Below, piece by piece: positions 9,469-17,649 of a stretch of 64,000 nt of DNA. The stretch lies in NCBI RefSeq assembly GCF_013407925.2, contig NZ_CP060201.1:930001-994000 (forward strand), in the 5' to 3' direction. The notes beneath the pieces were generated by a model. It saw nothing but the letters and a program-made list of their open reading frames with translations, did not search any database and was not told the DNA's origin. Source of the stretch: Pseudomonas protegens (lineage in GTDB: Bacteria; Pseudomonadota; Gammaproteobacteria; Pseudomonadales; Pseudomonadaceae). A program made the position numbers and the translations under genes. Each line of letters opens with the position of its first letter. Within the stretch, counting starts at the first letter, position 1.

Positions 9469-11241
9469 ATGCCCGAATTCAACGCTCCGCTGCGCGATAT
9501 GCGCTTTGTCCTGCATGAAGTGTTCAACGCACCCAAGCTCTGGGCCCGTCTGCCGGCCCTGGCCGATACCGTGGACGCCGACACCGCCGACGCCATTCTT
9601 GAAGAAGCGGCCAAGGTCACCGGCAACCTGATCGCCCCGCTCAACCGCAGCGGCGACGAGGAAGGCGCCAGCTGGCACGCCGGGCAGGTACGCACCCCGG
9701 CCGGTTTCAAGGAGGCCTACAGCACCTATATCCAGGGTGGCTGGGTCGGCCTGAGCGGCAACCCGGCCTACGGCGGCATGGGCATGCCGAAGATGCTCGC
9801 GGTGCAGTTCGAAGAGATGCTCTACGCCGCCAACTCCAGTTTCGCCCTGTATTCGGCCCTGAGTTCCGGGGCCTGCCTGGCCATCGACGCCCACGCCAGC
9901 GAAGCGCTGAAACAGCTGTACCTGCCGCCGATGTACGAAGGCCGCTGGGCCGGTTCCATGTGCCTGACCGAGGCCCACGCCGGCACCGACCTGGGGATCA
10001 TCCGCACCCGCGCCGAACCCCAGGCCGACGGCAGCTACCGCATCAGTGGCAGCAAGATCTTCATCACCGGCGGCGAGCAGGACCTGACCGAGAACATCAT
10101 CCACCTGGTGCTGGCCAAGCTGCCGGACGCCCCGGCCGGGCCCAAGGGCATCTCGCTGTTCCTGGTGCCGAAGATCCATGTCGACGCCAACGGCAACCTG
10201 GGCGCGGCCAACGCGGTGAGCTGTGGTTCCATCGAGCACAAGATGGGCATCAAGGCCTCGGCCACCTGCGTGCTGAACTTCGACGGCGCCAGCGGCTGGC
10301 TGATCGGCGAGGCCAACAAGGGCCTGGCGGCAATGTTCACCATGATGAACTACGAGCGCCTGTCGATCGGCATCCAGGGTATCGGCTGCGCCGAGAACTC
10401 CTACCAGAACGCCCGCACCTATGCCCGCGAACGGATCCAGAGCCGCTCCCCGGCCGGTCCGGTGGCCAAGGACAAGATCGCCGACCCGATCATTGTCCAC
10501 CCCGATGTGCGGCGCATGCTGCTGAGCATGAAGGCCATGACCGAAGGCGGCCGGGCGTTTGCCAGCTACGTCGGCCAGCAGCTGGACCTGGCCAAGTTCG
10601 CCGACCAGCCCCATGAGCGGCACAACGCCGAAGCCCTGGTGGCGCTGCTGACCCCGGTGGCCAAGGCGTTCTTCACCGACACCGGGCTGGACAGCTGCGT
10701 GCTGGGCCAGCAGGTCTTCGGCGGCCACGGCTACATTCGCGAATGGGGCCAGGAGCAACTGGTGCGCGATGTGCGCATCGCGCAGATCTACGAAGGCACC
10801 AACGGCATCCAGGCCCTGGATCTGTTGGGGCGCAAGGTGGTGGGCAACGGCGGCGTGGCCCTGCGCCTGTTCACCGGCGAGATCCGCGACTACGCCTACC
10901 TGCCCGGCGCCGCCTACGCCGCCGAGCTGCTGGACGCGGTGCAGCGCCTGGAAGACCTCAGCGATTGGCTGCGCGAACAGGCGGCACAGAACCCCAACGC
11001 GGTGGGCAGCGCCTGCGTCGAATACCTGCAGCTGTTCGGCTACGTGGCCTACGCCTACCTGTGGGCGCGCATGGCCCAGGTGGCCGAGCACAAGCGTTCC
11101 GAAGACGACGGTTTCTACGGTGCCAAACTGGCCACCGCGCGCTTCTACTTCAGCCGCATGCTGCCGCGCATTCTCAGCCTGGAGCAGAGCATCCGCGCTG
11201 GCAGCTCCTCCTTGTTCGGCCTCGACGCCGAGCAGTTCTGA
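9469..11241 (+). CDS. Acyl-CoA dehydrogenase, DmdC-type long form
   Basis: This 590-aa FAD enzyme oxidises an acyl-CoA to the 2-enoyl-CoA. It is longer than the classic 380-aa family and carries the extra N-terminal (AcylCoA_DH_N) and C-terminal domains of the DmdC group. Visible motifs are MCLTEAHAGTDLG (flavin and substrate site, near residue 160), QVFGGHGYIREWG, and RIAQIYEGTNGIQALDL with the catalytic Glu. The start was chosen at the ATG 8 bases after GAGG; upstream in-frame ATGs fall near the REPIN. The context with the acyl-CoA ligase suggests one short beta-oxidation route. Confidence 0.92.
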   Translation: MPEFNAPLRDMRFVLHEVFNAPKLWARLPALADTVDADTADAILEEAAKVTGNLIAPLNRSGDEEGASWHAGQVRTPAGFKEAYSTYIQGGWVGLSGNPAYGGMGMPKMLAVQFEEMLYAANSSFALYSALSSGACLAIDAHASEALKQLYLPPMYEGRWAGSMCLTEAHAGTDLGIIRTRAEPQADGSYRISGSKIFITGGEQDLTENIIHLVLAKLPDAPAGPKGISLFLVPKIHVDANGNLGAANAVSCGSIEHKMGIKASATCVLNFDGASGWLIGEANKGLAAMFTMMNYERLSIGIQGIGCAENSYQNARTYARERIQSRSPAGPVAKDKIADPIIVHPDVRRMLLSMKAMTEGGRAFASYVGQQLDLAKFADQPHERHNAEALVALLTPVAKAFFTDTGLDSCVLGQQVFGGHGYIREWGQEQLVRDVRIAQIYEGTNGIQALDLLGRKVVGNGGVALRLFTGEIRDYAYLPGAAYAAELLDAVQRLEDLSDWLREQAAQNPNAVGSACVEYLQLFGYVAYAYLWARMAQVAEHKRSEDDGFYGAKLATARFYFSRMLPRILSLEQSIRAGSSSLFGLDAEQF

Positions 11242-11275
11242 GTGCCCGGGCAGGGCGCCGGCCGCCCTGCCCCGA

Positions 11276-11303
11276 CTCCAAGCTCCAAGCTCCAAGCTCC
11301 AAG
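11276..11303. repeat. Heptanucleotide tandem repeat (CTCCAAG)x4
   Basis: Four perfect head-to-tail copies of CTCCAAG, followed by a partial CTC, lie between the dehydrogenase and the next small gene. Confidence 0.85.
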
Positions 11304-11381
11304 CTCAGGCAACACCCCACGGATGCAAAACCCCAGGCGGCCCGGCATACTTCGCACCCGGACACCGCCCAAGGAAGAAAC

Positions 11382-11795
11382 GTGTTGGCCCCCGCCCTGA
11401 TCATCGCCAGCTCAGCCATCGTGCTGCTGCTCGGCACCCTGCACCTGACCTACACCTTCGCCAGCGACAAATTCCAGCCCCGTGACCCGGCCCTGGCCGA
11501 ACGCATGCGCCAGGTGTCGCCGATGATCACCCGCCAGACCAGCCTGTGGCGCGCCTGGGTCGGCTTCAACGCCAGCCATAGCCTGGGGGCGATGCTGTTC
11601 GGCCTGGTCTATGGCTACCTGGCCTGGCTGCACCCGGCCCTGCTGCTGGAGGCCCCCGGCCTGCTGCTGATCGGCCTGGGGTTTCTCGCCAGCCTGTGGC
11701 TGCTGGCGATCCGTTACTGGTTTCGTATTCCCCTGGTGGGCATCAGCCTCGCCCTGGCGCTGTTCGCCGCAGGCACTACGCTGCTTTGCAGCTGA
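11382..11795 (+). CDS. Small four-helix membrane protein of unknown function
   Basis: This 137-aa protein has about four hydrophobic segments (starting near residues 2, 62, 88 and 115) and little else. The start is a GTG (GTGTTGGCC) preceded by AAGGAAG at good spacing; the frame upstream is open only by chance. I recognise no catalytic motif. It is the first of a run of small membrane-protein genes on the same strand. Confidence 0.75.
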   Translation: MLAPALIIASSAIVLLLGTLHLTYTFASDKFQPRDPALAERMRQVSPMITRQTSLWRAWVGFNASHSLGAMLFGLVYGYLAWLHPALLLEAPGLLLIGLGFLASLWLLAIRYWFRIPLVGISLALALFAAGTTLLCS

Positions 11796-11855
11796 CGGGT
11801 ACCCGTTGCCCCAGCGCCCCAGCCCTGCCCGACCTGAATAAATTCCGGAGTTCAC

Positions 11856-12332
11856 ATGGAACGTCAAACCCCCAACGACGGTGCCGCCGCCCTGCGTCAA
11901 CCCGGCAAACGCCCCTGGTACATCTATCTGATGGCGATCTGGGCCCTGATCGGCATCGGCGGCCCTCTGAGCCAGCTAACGCGAAGGGTGTTCGCCGATG
12001 AGCCGCTGCTGTTGCAAGTCAGTTCGATGCTGATCCTCGGCGGCGTACTGCTGCTGATCATCAACCTGATCAAGCTGAAACCGCAGTACATCGTGGCCTT
12101 TGGCGTGCTCTGCTGCCTGGAAGTGGGCCTGCAGCTGTTCGGCATCATCGACCGCCTGTACAGCGGCGACACCCTGGCCCATGCCGCGCTGCTGCTGATC
12201 TATCTGGTTCCGGCACTGGCCTTTGCCCTGCTGGCCCTGCGCCCGAAACTGCTGAGCCGGGCCAGTGAGTACCGCCACTCGGTCGACCTGCAGAACCGGA
12301 TCGCCTTTGCGATGAAACGCAACCAACGCTGA
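11856..12332 (+). CDS. Hypothetical four-helix membrane protein
   Basis: This 158-aa protein has about four predicted membrane helices (near residues 22-42, 55-75, 80-100 and 110-130) and a basic C-terminal tail (KRNQR). No family is recognised. It lies 60 bp after the previous small membrane-protein gene and about 60 bp before a pair of paralogous membrane proteins, so co-expression is possible. Confidence 0.75.
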   Translation: MERQTPNDGAAALRQPGKRPWYIYLMAIWALIGIGGPLSQLTRRVFADEPLLLQVSSMLILGGVLLLIINLIKLKPQYIVAFGVLCCLEVGLQLFGIIDRLYSGDTLAHAALLLIYLVPALAFALLALRPKLLSRASEYRHSVDLQNRIAFAMKRNQR

Positions 12333-12394
12333 ACCTGCCGGCCCGGCGCCCCGTGGCGCCGGACCGGATACCCGCTGCCCAATCGAGTCCCTTC

Positions 12395-13000
12395 ATGTCC
12401 CGTCTGTACACCCTCTGTTCCTGGCTCTACCTGCCGCTGTGCTGGATCGCCGTCGCCGCGCCCACGGCCAGCATGATCCGTTGCAACCTGCACCTGATCG
12501 TGCCCCGGGAGGTCGGCGGCACTCTGTTCGGCGGTTCCATGGGCTTTGTGATGTACCTGGGCGGCTGGGCCCTCAGCGTCCTGGGGCTGCTGCTGGCCCT
12601 GCTGACCCGGGTACCCGGCGCGCGCCTGGCCCTGATCGTCGCCGGGCTGGTGCAAGGGCTGCTGGGCCTGTGGTGGCGGATCAACTACCCGGATGATTTC
12701 GACGGCAACCTGATCTTCAGCATCCAGCCGCGGGAGCTGGACTATGTGATGGTCTTCGGCTTTGCCCTGGTCTGCGGCGGCGTCCACCTGTTGCGTCAGC
12801 AGCGGCTCCAGCCGCGTCCACCCGCCACTCGCAATGGGCTGTTGCTGCGCACCCTGTGGGCCCTGGTGCTGGCAACGACCTTCATCCTCCCGCCGCTGCT
12901 GGCCATCACCCGCAAGCCCCTGCCCTACTGTGCCTTCGACCGGGCCGGCAATCAGTTGAGCGTATGCCTGGGTCCTGGCACCCGGGTGATTGTCGACTGA
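12395..13000 (+). CDS. Hypothetical membrane protein, first of a tandem paralogous pair
   Basis: This 201-aa protein has about five hydrophobic segments. It is clearly paralogous to the next gene. Shared blocks are GTLFGG-MGF, LLALLTR-PGAR, GLWWR-NYPDD, RELDYVM, FILPPL, and an identical VIVD C-terminus after a Cys-containing tail (YCAF...LSVCL). The conserved two-Cys tail may form a disulfide. The function is unknown. The start was taken at MSRL, matching the paralogue. Confidence 0.75.
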   Translation: MSRLYTLCSWLYLPLCWIAVAAPTASMIRCNLHLIVPREVGGTLFGGSMGFVMYLGGWALSVLGLLLALLTRVPGARLALIVAGLVQGLLGLWWRINYPDDFDGNLIFSIQPRELDYVMVFGFALVCGGVHLLRQQRLQPRPPATRNGLLLRTLWALVLATTFILPPLLAITRKPLPYCAFDRAGNQLSVCLGPGTRVIVD

Positions 13001-13045
13001 TCGCCCCCTGGCCTCTTTGTTTTCTCGACCTTGATGAGTGTGCCC

Positions 13046-13660
13046 ATGTCTCGCCTGTTTACCCTGTGGTTGTGGCTGTACCGCCCCCTGTGCTGGATCG
13101 TCGTCGCCATCCCGCTGTCGGTGATGCTGCTGTGCGACGTGCAAATGATGCAACCGCGGGATGTCAGCGGCACGCTGTTCGGCGGCGCCATGGGTTTTCA
13201 GCTGTACCTGTTTGCCTGGGTGCTGTGCCTGATCGGCCTGGTCCTGGCCCTGCTGACCCGGATGCCCGGCGCGCGCATGGCGTGGCTGCTGGCCGGGCTG
13301 GTGCCGTTGCTGCTGGGGGTGTGGTGGCGGCTCACCTACCCGGATGATGAAGATGGCAGCCGTGCGTTCAGCCCCCAGGCCTGGGAGCTGGACTACATGA
13401 TGGGTATCGCCTGCCTGTTCGTCGTCAGCGGCCTGTACCTGTACTGGCGTCGACGCCTGGCCCCACGGCCTGCCGCGCAAAGCGCCGATGTGCTGTTTCT
13501 GCGGACCTTCTGGGCGCTGATCCTGGCGGCCATCTTCATCCTCCCGCCGCTGAGCTTCATCAAACAGCAATCCCTGCCCCGCTGCGCGTTCAACAAGGCC
13601 GGGGAGCAATTGACCGTATGCCTGAGTGATGATCCGAACGAGCCAGTGATTGTCGACTGA
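13046..13660 (+). CDS. Hypothetical membrane protein, second of a tandem paralogous pair
   Basis: This 204-aa paralogue of the preceding protein has the same order of motifs and membrane segments and the same C-terminal pair of Cys residues (RCAF...LTVCL) ending in VIVD. The two arose by tandem duplication and have since diverged markedly. The start at MSRL is chosen by alignment to the paralogue; an ATG 15 bases upstream is also possible. A strong bidirectional terminator follows. Confidence 0.75.
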   Translation: MSRLFTLWLWLYRPLCWIVVAIPLSVMLLCDVQMMQPRDVSGTLFGGAMGFQLYLFAWVLCLIGLVLALLTRMPGARMAWLLAGLVPLLLGVWWRLTYPDDEDGSRAFSPQAWELDYMMGIACLFVVSGLYLYWRRRLAPRPAAQSADVLFLRTFWALILAAIFILPPLSFIKQQSLPRCAFNKAGEQLTVCLSDDPNEPVIVD

Positions 13661-13675
13661 CCCGGCGCTTGCCCG

Positions 13676-13714
13676 ACACTAAAAAGCCCCGAACCGTTCG
13701 GGGCTTTTTAGTGT
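13676..13714. terminator. Bidirectional rho-independent terminator
   Basis: A perfect 18-bp stem with a 3-base loop contains GCCCCGAA/TTCGGGGC and is bordered by A-tract and T-tract on the two sides. It separates convergent genes ending at 13660 (+) and 13723 (-). Confidence 0.92.
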
Positions 13715-13722
13715 CGAGGGGG

Positions 13723-13908
13723 CTATCGCTGCTTGGTGGCCGGTGACACCTTGCGCACCGGCAAGGCGGCGGCGAAAGCCATGGCCTCTTCCCGGGTGCC
13801 GAAAGTGGCGAGCCGGTCACCGGCCGTACAGACCTTCCAGGGGCCGTGGTTGACGCTCAATACCTGATAGCCGTTGAGCTGCAGCTTGTTCAGCAGCGGC
13901 GTACTCAT
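13723..13908 (-). CDS. Small hypothetical protein, 61 aa
   Basis: This is a short soluble protein with a beta-rich core (GYQVLSVNHGPWKVC) followed by a helix (TREEAMAFAAAL). That pattern resembles small DUF2188-like or SPOR-like folds, but no family is assigned. The start is the ATG preceded by GGGAGGTGTCC; a GTG two codons upstream is less likely. Confidence 0.7.
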   Translation of the reverse strand: MSTPLLNKLQLNGYQVLSVNHGPWKVCTAGDRLATFGTREEAMAFAAALPVRKVSPATKQR

Positions 13909-14134
13909 GGACACCTCCCTTGTTCTCCGCGTGCCTGGGGCTTGGGGGATTTACCTTACACCCGCCAACCCGCGCGGCGACTGCCGCGTGTCGGCGCGCC
14001 GGGGTCACTGTTTCAGCTTGACCAGGGGTCGTAGGCCCGCGAACGCTGGCGCCAGTGGCCAGGGGCAAATTGCAATGCACTGCTTCGCGTCGCAGGATGG
14101 CGCCTGGCCCACAACCGCAGAAAAGGAAGTGTTC

Positions 14135-14755
14135 ATGACGATTCGTGCCGTGGTTTTCGATTTTGGTGGCGTGCTGTTCGACTGGAGCCCGCACCACCTG
14201 TACCGCCAGCTGATCCCCGACGATGAACGTCGCCAGTGGTTCCTCGACAGCGTCTGCACCCAGGCCTGGAACACCCTGCAAGACGCCGGCCGGCCCCTGG
14301 CCGAAGCCACCCGCAGCCTGGTGGCCGAGCACCCGGAACATGCGCCGCTGATCGAGGCCTATTACGGGCGCTGGCCGGAAATGCTCAAGGGGCCACTGGA
14401 GGACGGCGTGGCCCTGCTGGAGGACCTGCACCGGGCGCAGGTGCCGCTGTTCGGGTTGACCAACTGGTCCCAGGAAACCTTTCCCTATGCCTGGGAGCAC
14501 TACCCGTTTTTGCAGAGGTTTCGCGACATCGTGGTGTCGGGGCAGGAGCGGCAGATCAAGCCGGATGCCGAGATCTATCACACGGCCCTGGGGCGCATTC
14601 GTGTGCATGTGCCGGGGGTGGCGCCTGAGGAGTTGGTGTTCATTGATGACCATGCACCGAATATCGTCGCGGCCAGGGCGTTGGGGTGGCGGGCGATTCA
14701 TCATGTGGCCGGTGGGGAAACGCGGCGGCAGTTGAGGGAGTTGGGGGTGGTTTGA
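14135..14755 (+). CDS. HAD-superfamily hydrolase (YihX/haloacid dehalogenase-like)
   Basis: This 206-aa soluble hydrolase has motif I as VVFDFGGVLFDW (nucleophile Asp at residue 9), motif II as FGLTNWS, the motif III Lys in RQIKPDAEIY, and motif IV as LVFIDDHAPNI. The four-helix cap lies between motifs I and II. Substrates of this class are small phosphate esters or haloacids; none can be assigned. The start is the ATG after AAAGGAAGTGTTC; in-frame sequence upstream to 13874 is incidental. Confidence 0.88.
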   Translation: MTIRAVVFDFGGVLFDWSPHHLYRQLIPDDERRQWFLDSVCTQAWNTLQDAGRPLAEATRSLVAEHPEHAPLIEAYYGRWPEMLKGPLEDGVALLEDLHRAQVPLFGLTNWSQETFPYAWEHYPFLQRFRDIVVSGQERQIKPDAEIYHTALGRIRVHVPGVAPEELVFIDDHAPNIVAARALGWRAIHHVAGGETRRQLRELGVV

Positions 14756-14784
14756 GGTTTTTTTGGGGGGGTGGAGTGTGCGTA

Positions 14785-14835
14785 TCCGTTGTTGCGGTGG
14801 GATGTGTACATATCCGTTGCTGCGGTCACGGCCGC
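14785..14835. repeat. Inverted copies of the 63-bp minisatellite core
   Basis: Two copies of ATCCGTTG(T/C)TGCGGT, one truncated, are the reverse complement of the AGCAACGGATATGTAC core tandemly repeated at 15551. Thus the 1.2 kb gene-free stretch is bounded by related sequence in opposite orientation. Further inverted similarity (AAAAGTGA-containing blocks near 14865 and 15505) lies just inside. Confidence 0.65.
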
Positions 14836-15074
14836 TGGCGGTTTCGCTCTTACAGCGACTCACTTTTGAAGAGCGCAAAAGTGAGCAAAACGCTTCTGCC
14901 CCTCCACTCGGTGCCTCGCCTAGGCTCGGCATGCCCTCACTCCGGCATTGATCCGTGGGCCGCCGCAATGGGCCATCCCTGGCCCAGTGCGGCTAACCCG
15001 GCGTCCTGCCGGGTTACCCACGGCTCAATGCCTGCGTTCGGCCATCGTGTCTAAAGGGGCAGGAAGATCAAAAG

Positions 15075-15122
15075 CAAAGGCAAAGGCAAAGGCAAAGGCA
15101 AAGGCAAAGGCAAAGGCAAAGG
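15075..15122. repeat. Hexanucleotide microsatellite (CAAAGG)x8
   Basis: Eight uninterrupted copies of CAAAGG lie in the intergenic region. Neither strand has a convincing gene across it, although translation would give Lys-Ala repeats. Copy number is likely to vary by slippage. Confidence 0.95.
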
Positions 15123-15181
15123 CAAAATCTGACGGCGGCCTTGCGGCCGACCTGAAGATGGCGCGGTGTGTACCGCCCCCA

Positions 15182-15265
15182 TGTAGGAGCTGGCTTGCCA
15201 GCGAAAGCGCCAGCTCAGGCGCTGCATGTCTCACGGGCCCCTTCGCCGGCAAGCCGGCTCCTACA
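15182..15265. repeat. REPIN, TGTAGGAGC family, second copy
   Basis: TGTAGGAGCTGGCTTGCCAGCG at the left and CCGGCAAGCCGGCTCCTACA at the right are inverted, as in the element at 9296. Confidence 0.85.
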
Positions 15266-15550
15266 GATAGCGCGTAAAACGCGCTTGGCTTTTGCTCTTG
15301 ATCTTCAGGCCCCTTCCCAGCAGGCCGAGCGCAGGCGTTGCGTAGGGGGCAGCTCGGCATGGATGCCGAGCTAGCCGCCACCCGGCCATGGATGGCCGGT
15401 TGGCGGCGGGCCCCCGGAGCAATGCCGGAGCTCGGGCACCCCGAGCCCCAGCGAGGGGCCGTATGGAGGGGCAAGCCCTTTTGGTTACTTTTACGGCGTT
15501 TGGTAAAAGTGACTCGCCGTAAGGGCGAAACCCTAAGTGGCCGTGACCGC

Positions 15551-15795
15551 AGCAACGGATATGTACTCCATCCCACTCGCCGTAAGAGCGCCCCCCTAAG
15601 CCACCGCACCCACAGCAACGGATATGTACCCCATCCCACTCGCCGCAAGATCGACCCCCAAAGCAACCGCACCCGCCGCAACGGATATGTACCCCGCCCC
15701 ACTCACCGCAAGATCGACCCCCCAAGCCACCGTGACCGCAGCAACGGACATGTCCCCCACCCACCGCTGCAAAAGCGAAACCACCAGCCCCCCTC
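15551..15795. repeat. 63-bp minisatellite, about four units
   Basis: The core AGCAACGGA(T/C)ATGT recurs at 15551, 15614, 15677 and 15740, exactly 63 bases apart. Because 63 is a multiple of 3, one frame reads as a 21-residue repeat (SNGYVPHPTRRK...), but that frame has no credible start or ribosome site. The remaining bases to 15995 hold no gene that I can support. Confidence 0.85.
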
Positions 15796-15995
15796 TATCG
15801 CCATCCGCAATCACCTCCCCCCTGCATATCGCCCTTTGGAATTTCCACAAAATCAACCCCTTACCCCCGTGAATCCACCTGTCGGAAACCCACAAAATCA
15901 ATGTGCCATTACCCCGCCAATTCCCCCCGCGCTGCTTAACTGCAAAAGCTGCCAAGTACCGCAGCCCCCCCTAACCCCCACGGAAGGCACACACC

Positions 15996-16184
15996 ATGAG
16001 CCCCACCTCGCAACACACGGTTGTCCCCTACGGCGTCGCGATCCAGTCGGCCATCGCCGAAGGCCAGCTCCCCCAGATGAAAGCCCTGCTGGCCAAGCGC
16101 GATCCGAAGGGCGGCGAGCCCAAGGATCTGAAAAACGCCTACGAACAGCTGGCCAAGGAAGTCGCCCGGCTGGAGCAGCACTGA
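15996..16184 (+). CDS. Short DUF1843-type protein, putative radical SAM substrate
   Basis: This 62-aa protein is essentially a stand-alone DUF1843 domain (VVPYGVAIQSAIAEGQLPQMKALL). The first gene of the locus, it resembles the C-terminal domains of the next two proteins. Where those have SGDL, this one has EGQL. DUF1843/'GDL motif' proteins are found beside a specific radical SAM/SPASM maturase family and are presumed to be its substrates. The C-terminal half is helical and charged. No modification site can be assigned. Confidence 0.75.
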   Translation: MSPTSQHTVVPYGVAIQSAIAEGQLPQMKALLAKRDPKGGEPKDLKNAYEQLAKEVARLEQH

Positions 16185-16220
16185 TCGCTGTTTCCCCGTC
16201 ATTGAATGGAGGCAAAGCAT

Positions 16221-16856
16221 ATGTCCGGTTCCAATTCCCACGCCGAAGGTCTGTTCCCCCTGAGCTATCGCATCGGCACCGATAAGCCCGGGGCGCCCAG
16301 TCTGATTCTCAACCTGCTGGTCTACACCCCCGACCACAGTGTGCGCGGCGGTTCGACCATCACCCAGGCGGTCAACTCGCCCCTGGACCTGCACAGCGAT
16401 GTCTGGGGTCAGTACACCTACCTCACGGTCATGCACCCCAGCACCAGCAAGATCCTCATCACCGCCCAGGGCAATCAGGGCGGCCCCGGCTCCAACGCCA
16501 TCATCACCTTCAAGCTGCACCTGGTGGTCGGCGACAACTGGAAGGAAGGCATCGCCAACTACCAGTACTTCAACGGCCATGACTGGGTTTCGGTCAATCA
16601 GGTGCCGGCCCATCTGCAGGAGACGGTGCAGTCCAGCACCCTGTCGACACCAGAGCACCAGGGCCATTACAGCGCCGTGAACAGCACCAGCGCCGCGCTG
16701 TACGGCGGGCCGATCCACGGCGCCATCGCCAGCGGCGATCTGGCCCAGATGAAGAGCCTGCATCGGGTGGCCACCCAGCAACTGGAGCAGCTGCCGCTGA
16801 TCCGCACCGCGCTGGACGCAGCCAAGGCCGAGATCAAGAAGCAGGAACGCCGCTGA
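16221..16856 (+). CDS. DUF1842-DUF1843 protein, putative radical SAM substrate
   Basis: This 211-aa protein has a beta-rich DUF1842 domain (about residues 10-125, with LILNLLVYTPDHSVRG and an SDVWGQYTYL block) and a C-terminal DUF1843 domain (YGGPIHGAIASGDLAQMKSLH). It is preceded by GGAGG and lies 36 bp after the short DUF1843 gene. The paralogue downstream shares both domains. It has no signal peptide. The function is unknown; its partner is inferred from adjacency to the radical SAM gene. Confidence 0.8.
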   Translation: MSGSNSHAEGLFPLSYRIGTDKPGAPSLILNLLVYTPDHSVRGGSTITQAVNSPLDLHSDVWGQYTYLTVMHPSTSKILITAQGNQGGPGSNAIITFKLHLVVGDNWKEGIANYQYFNGHDWVSVNQVPAHLQETVQSSTLSTPEHQGHYSAVNSTSAALYGGPIHGAIASGDLAQMKSLHRVATQQLEQLPLIRTALDAAKAEIKKQERR

Positions 16857-16908
16857 TCAAGGCCCTCCATCGAACCTGATGCCTTCTATCCAGATAAGGA
16901 GTTGCAGC

Positions 16909-17514
16909 ATGACAATCGGACTGTTCCATACCCGCATCATCGTCGCCAATCCCGTGATCGGAGCGCCGGTGCTGACCCTCGACCTGCTGGTCAACACCCC
17001 GCAGAAAAGGGTCAGCGGCGTGGCCCGGATCACCCAGAGCACCTCGCCACCGTTGCAGTTCCGCGCGGACGTGTGGGGCGACTACTCCCAGGTCAAGCTC
17101 GATCCGTCCAGCGAGGGCCACATCATCCTCAGCCTGGCCGGCAACCCCAGCGGCCCGACCAGCCAGATCGCCGAGACGTTTCATCTGCAGGGCATTCTCG
17201 GCCTCGACTGGGCCAGCGGCTTCGCCAGCTACAAGTACCAGTACCAGGGTCATTGGCATGTGGTGCAACACGCCGCCGTGAGCCAGGCACCGGTGGAGCA
17301 GAAGCCCGGCGAACGCGCAGTCCAGGCCGGCCAGCCGTCTATGCATCCCCACCCGCTGTACGCGGTGGCGCTGCAGGAGGCCCAGACCAGCGGCGACCTG
17401 GCGCGGCTCAAGGCGCTGGTGGCCCAGGGCGAGCAGCAACTGGCCAACAGTGAAAACCTGAGCCAGGCGGTGCAGCAGTTGCAGGCGGAAATCAGCCGCC
17501 TGGAGCGCCGCTGA
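16909..17514 (+). CDS. DUF1842-DUF1843 protein, second paralogue
   Basis: This 201-aa paralogue of the previous protein has LTLDLLVNTPQKRVSG and RADVWGDYSQV blocks in the DUF1842 domain, a Pro/Gln-rich linker near residues 120-145, and a C-terminal DUF1843 with AVALQEAQTSGDLARLKALV followed by a coiled-coil-like tail. The start is an ATG after AAGGAGTTGCAGC. The radical SAM gene follows after 135 bp containing a GC-rich hairpin. Confidence 0.8.
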   Translation: MTIGLFHTRIIVANPVIGAPVLTLDLLVNTPQKRVSGVARITQSTSPPLQFRADVWGDYSQVKLDPSSEGHIILSLAGNPSGPTSQIAETFHLQGILGLDWASGFASYKYQYQGHWHVVQHAAVSQAPVEQKPGERAVQAGQPSMHPHPLYAVALQEAQTSGDLARLKALVAQGEQQLANSENLSQAVQQLQAEISRLERR

Positions 17515-17526
17515 GTCCAGGCCAGC

Positions 17527-17552
17527 GGGGCCGGCCGTCAGCGGGCGGCCCC
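17527..17552 (+). terminator. GC-rich hairpin between substrates and maturase
   Basis: GGGGCCG and CGGCCCC form a 7-bp stem with no clear U-tract after it. It may attenuate read-through so that the putative substrates are made in excess of the enzyme, or it may be only a weak structure. Confidence 0.4.
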
Positions 17553-17649
17553 GACTTGGGCCAAACCGATCGCGCCATCACCGCCCACGGAAGGCGCGCC
17601 TGTTTCGATGGGTTGCTGCCGCGCACCGCTGGGTGCGCAAGGATCTTTC

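Noticed and set aside
15551..15795. Possible CRISPR array
   Set aside because: Units are contiguous 63-bp tandem repeats without unique spacers, and no cas genes are present.
15338..16285. A 315-residue frame through the minisatellite
   Set aside because: No ribosome site, repeat-derived sequence, and it overlaps the DUF1843 gene in another frame.
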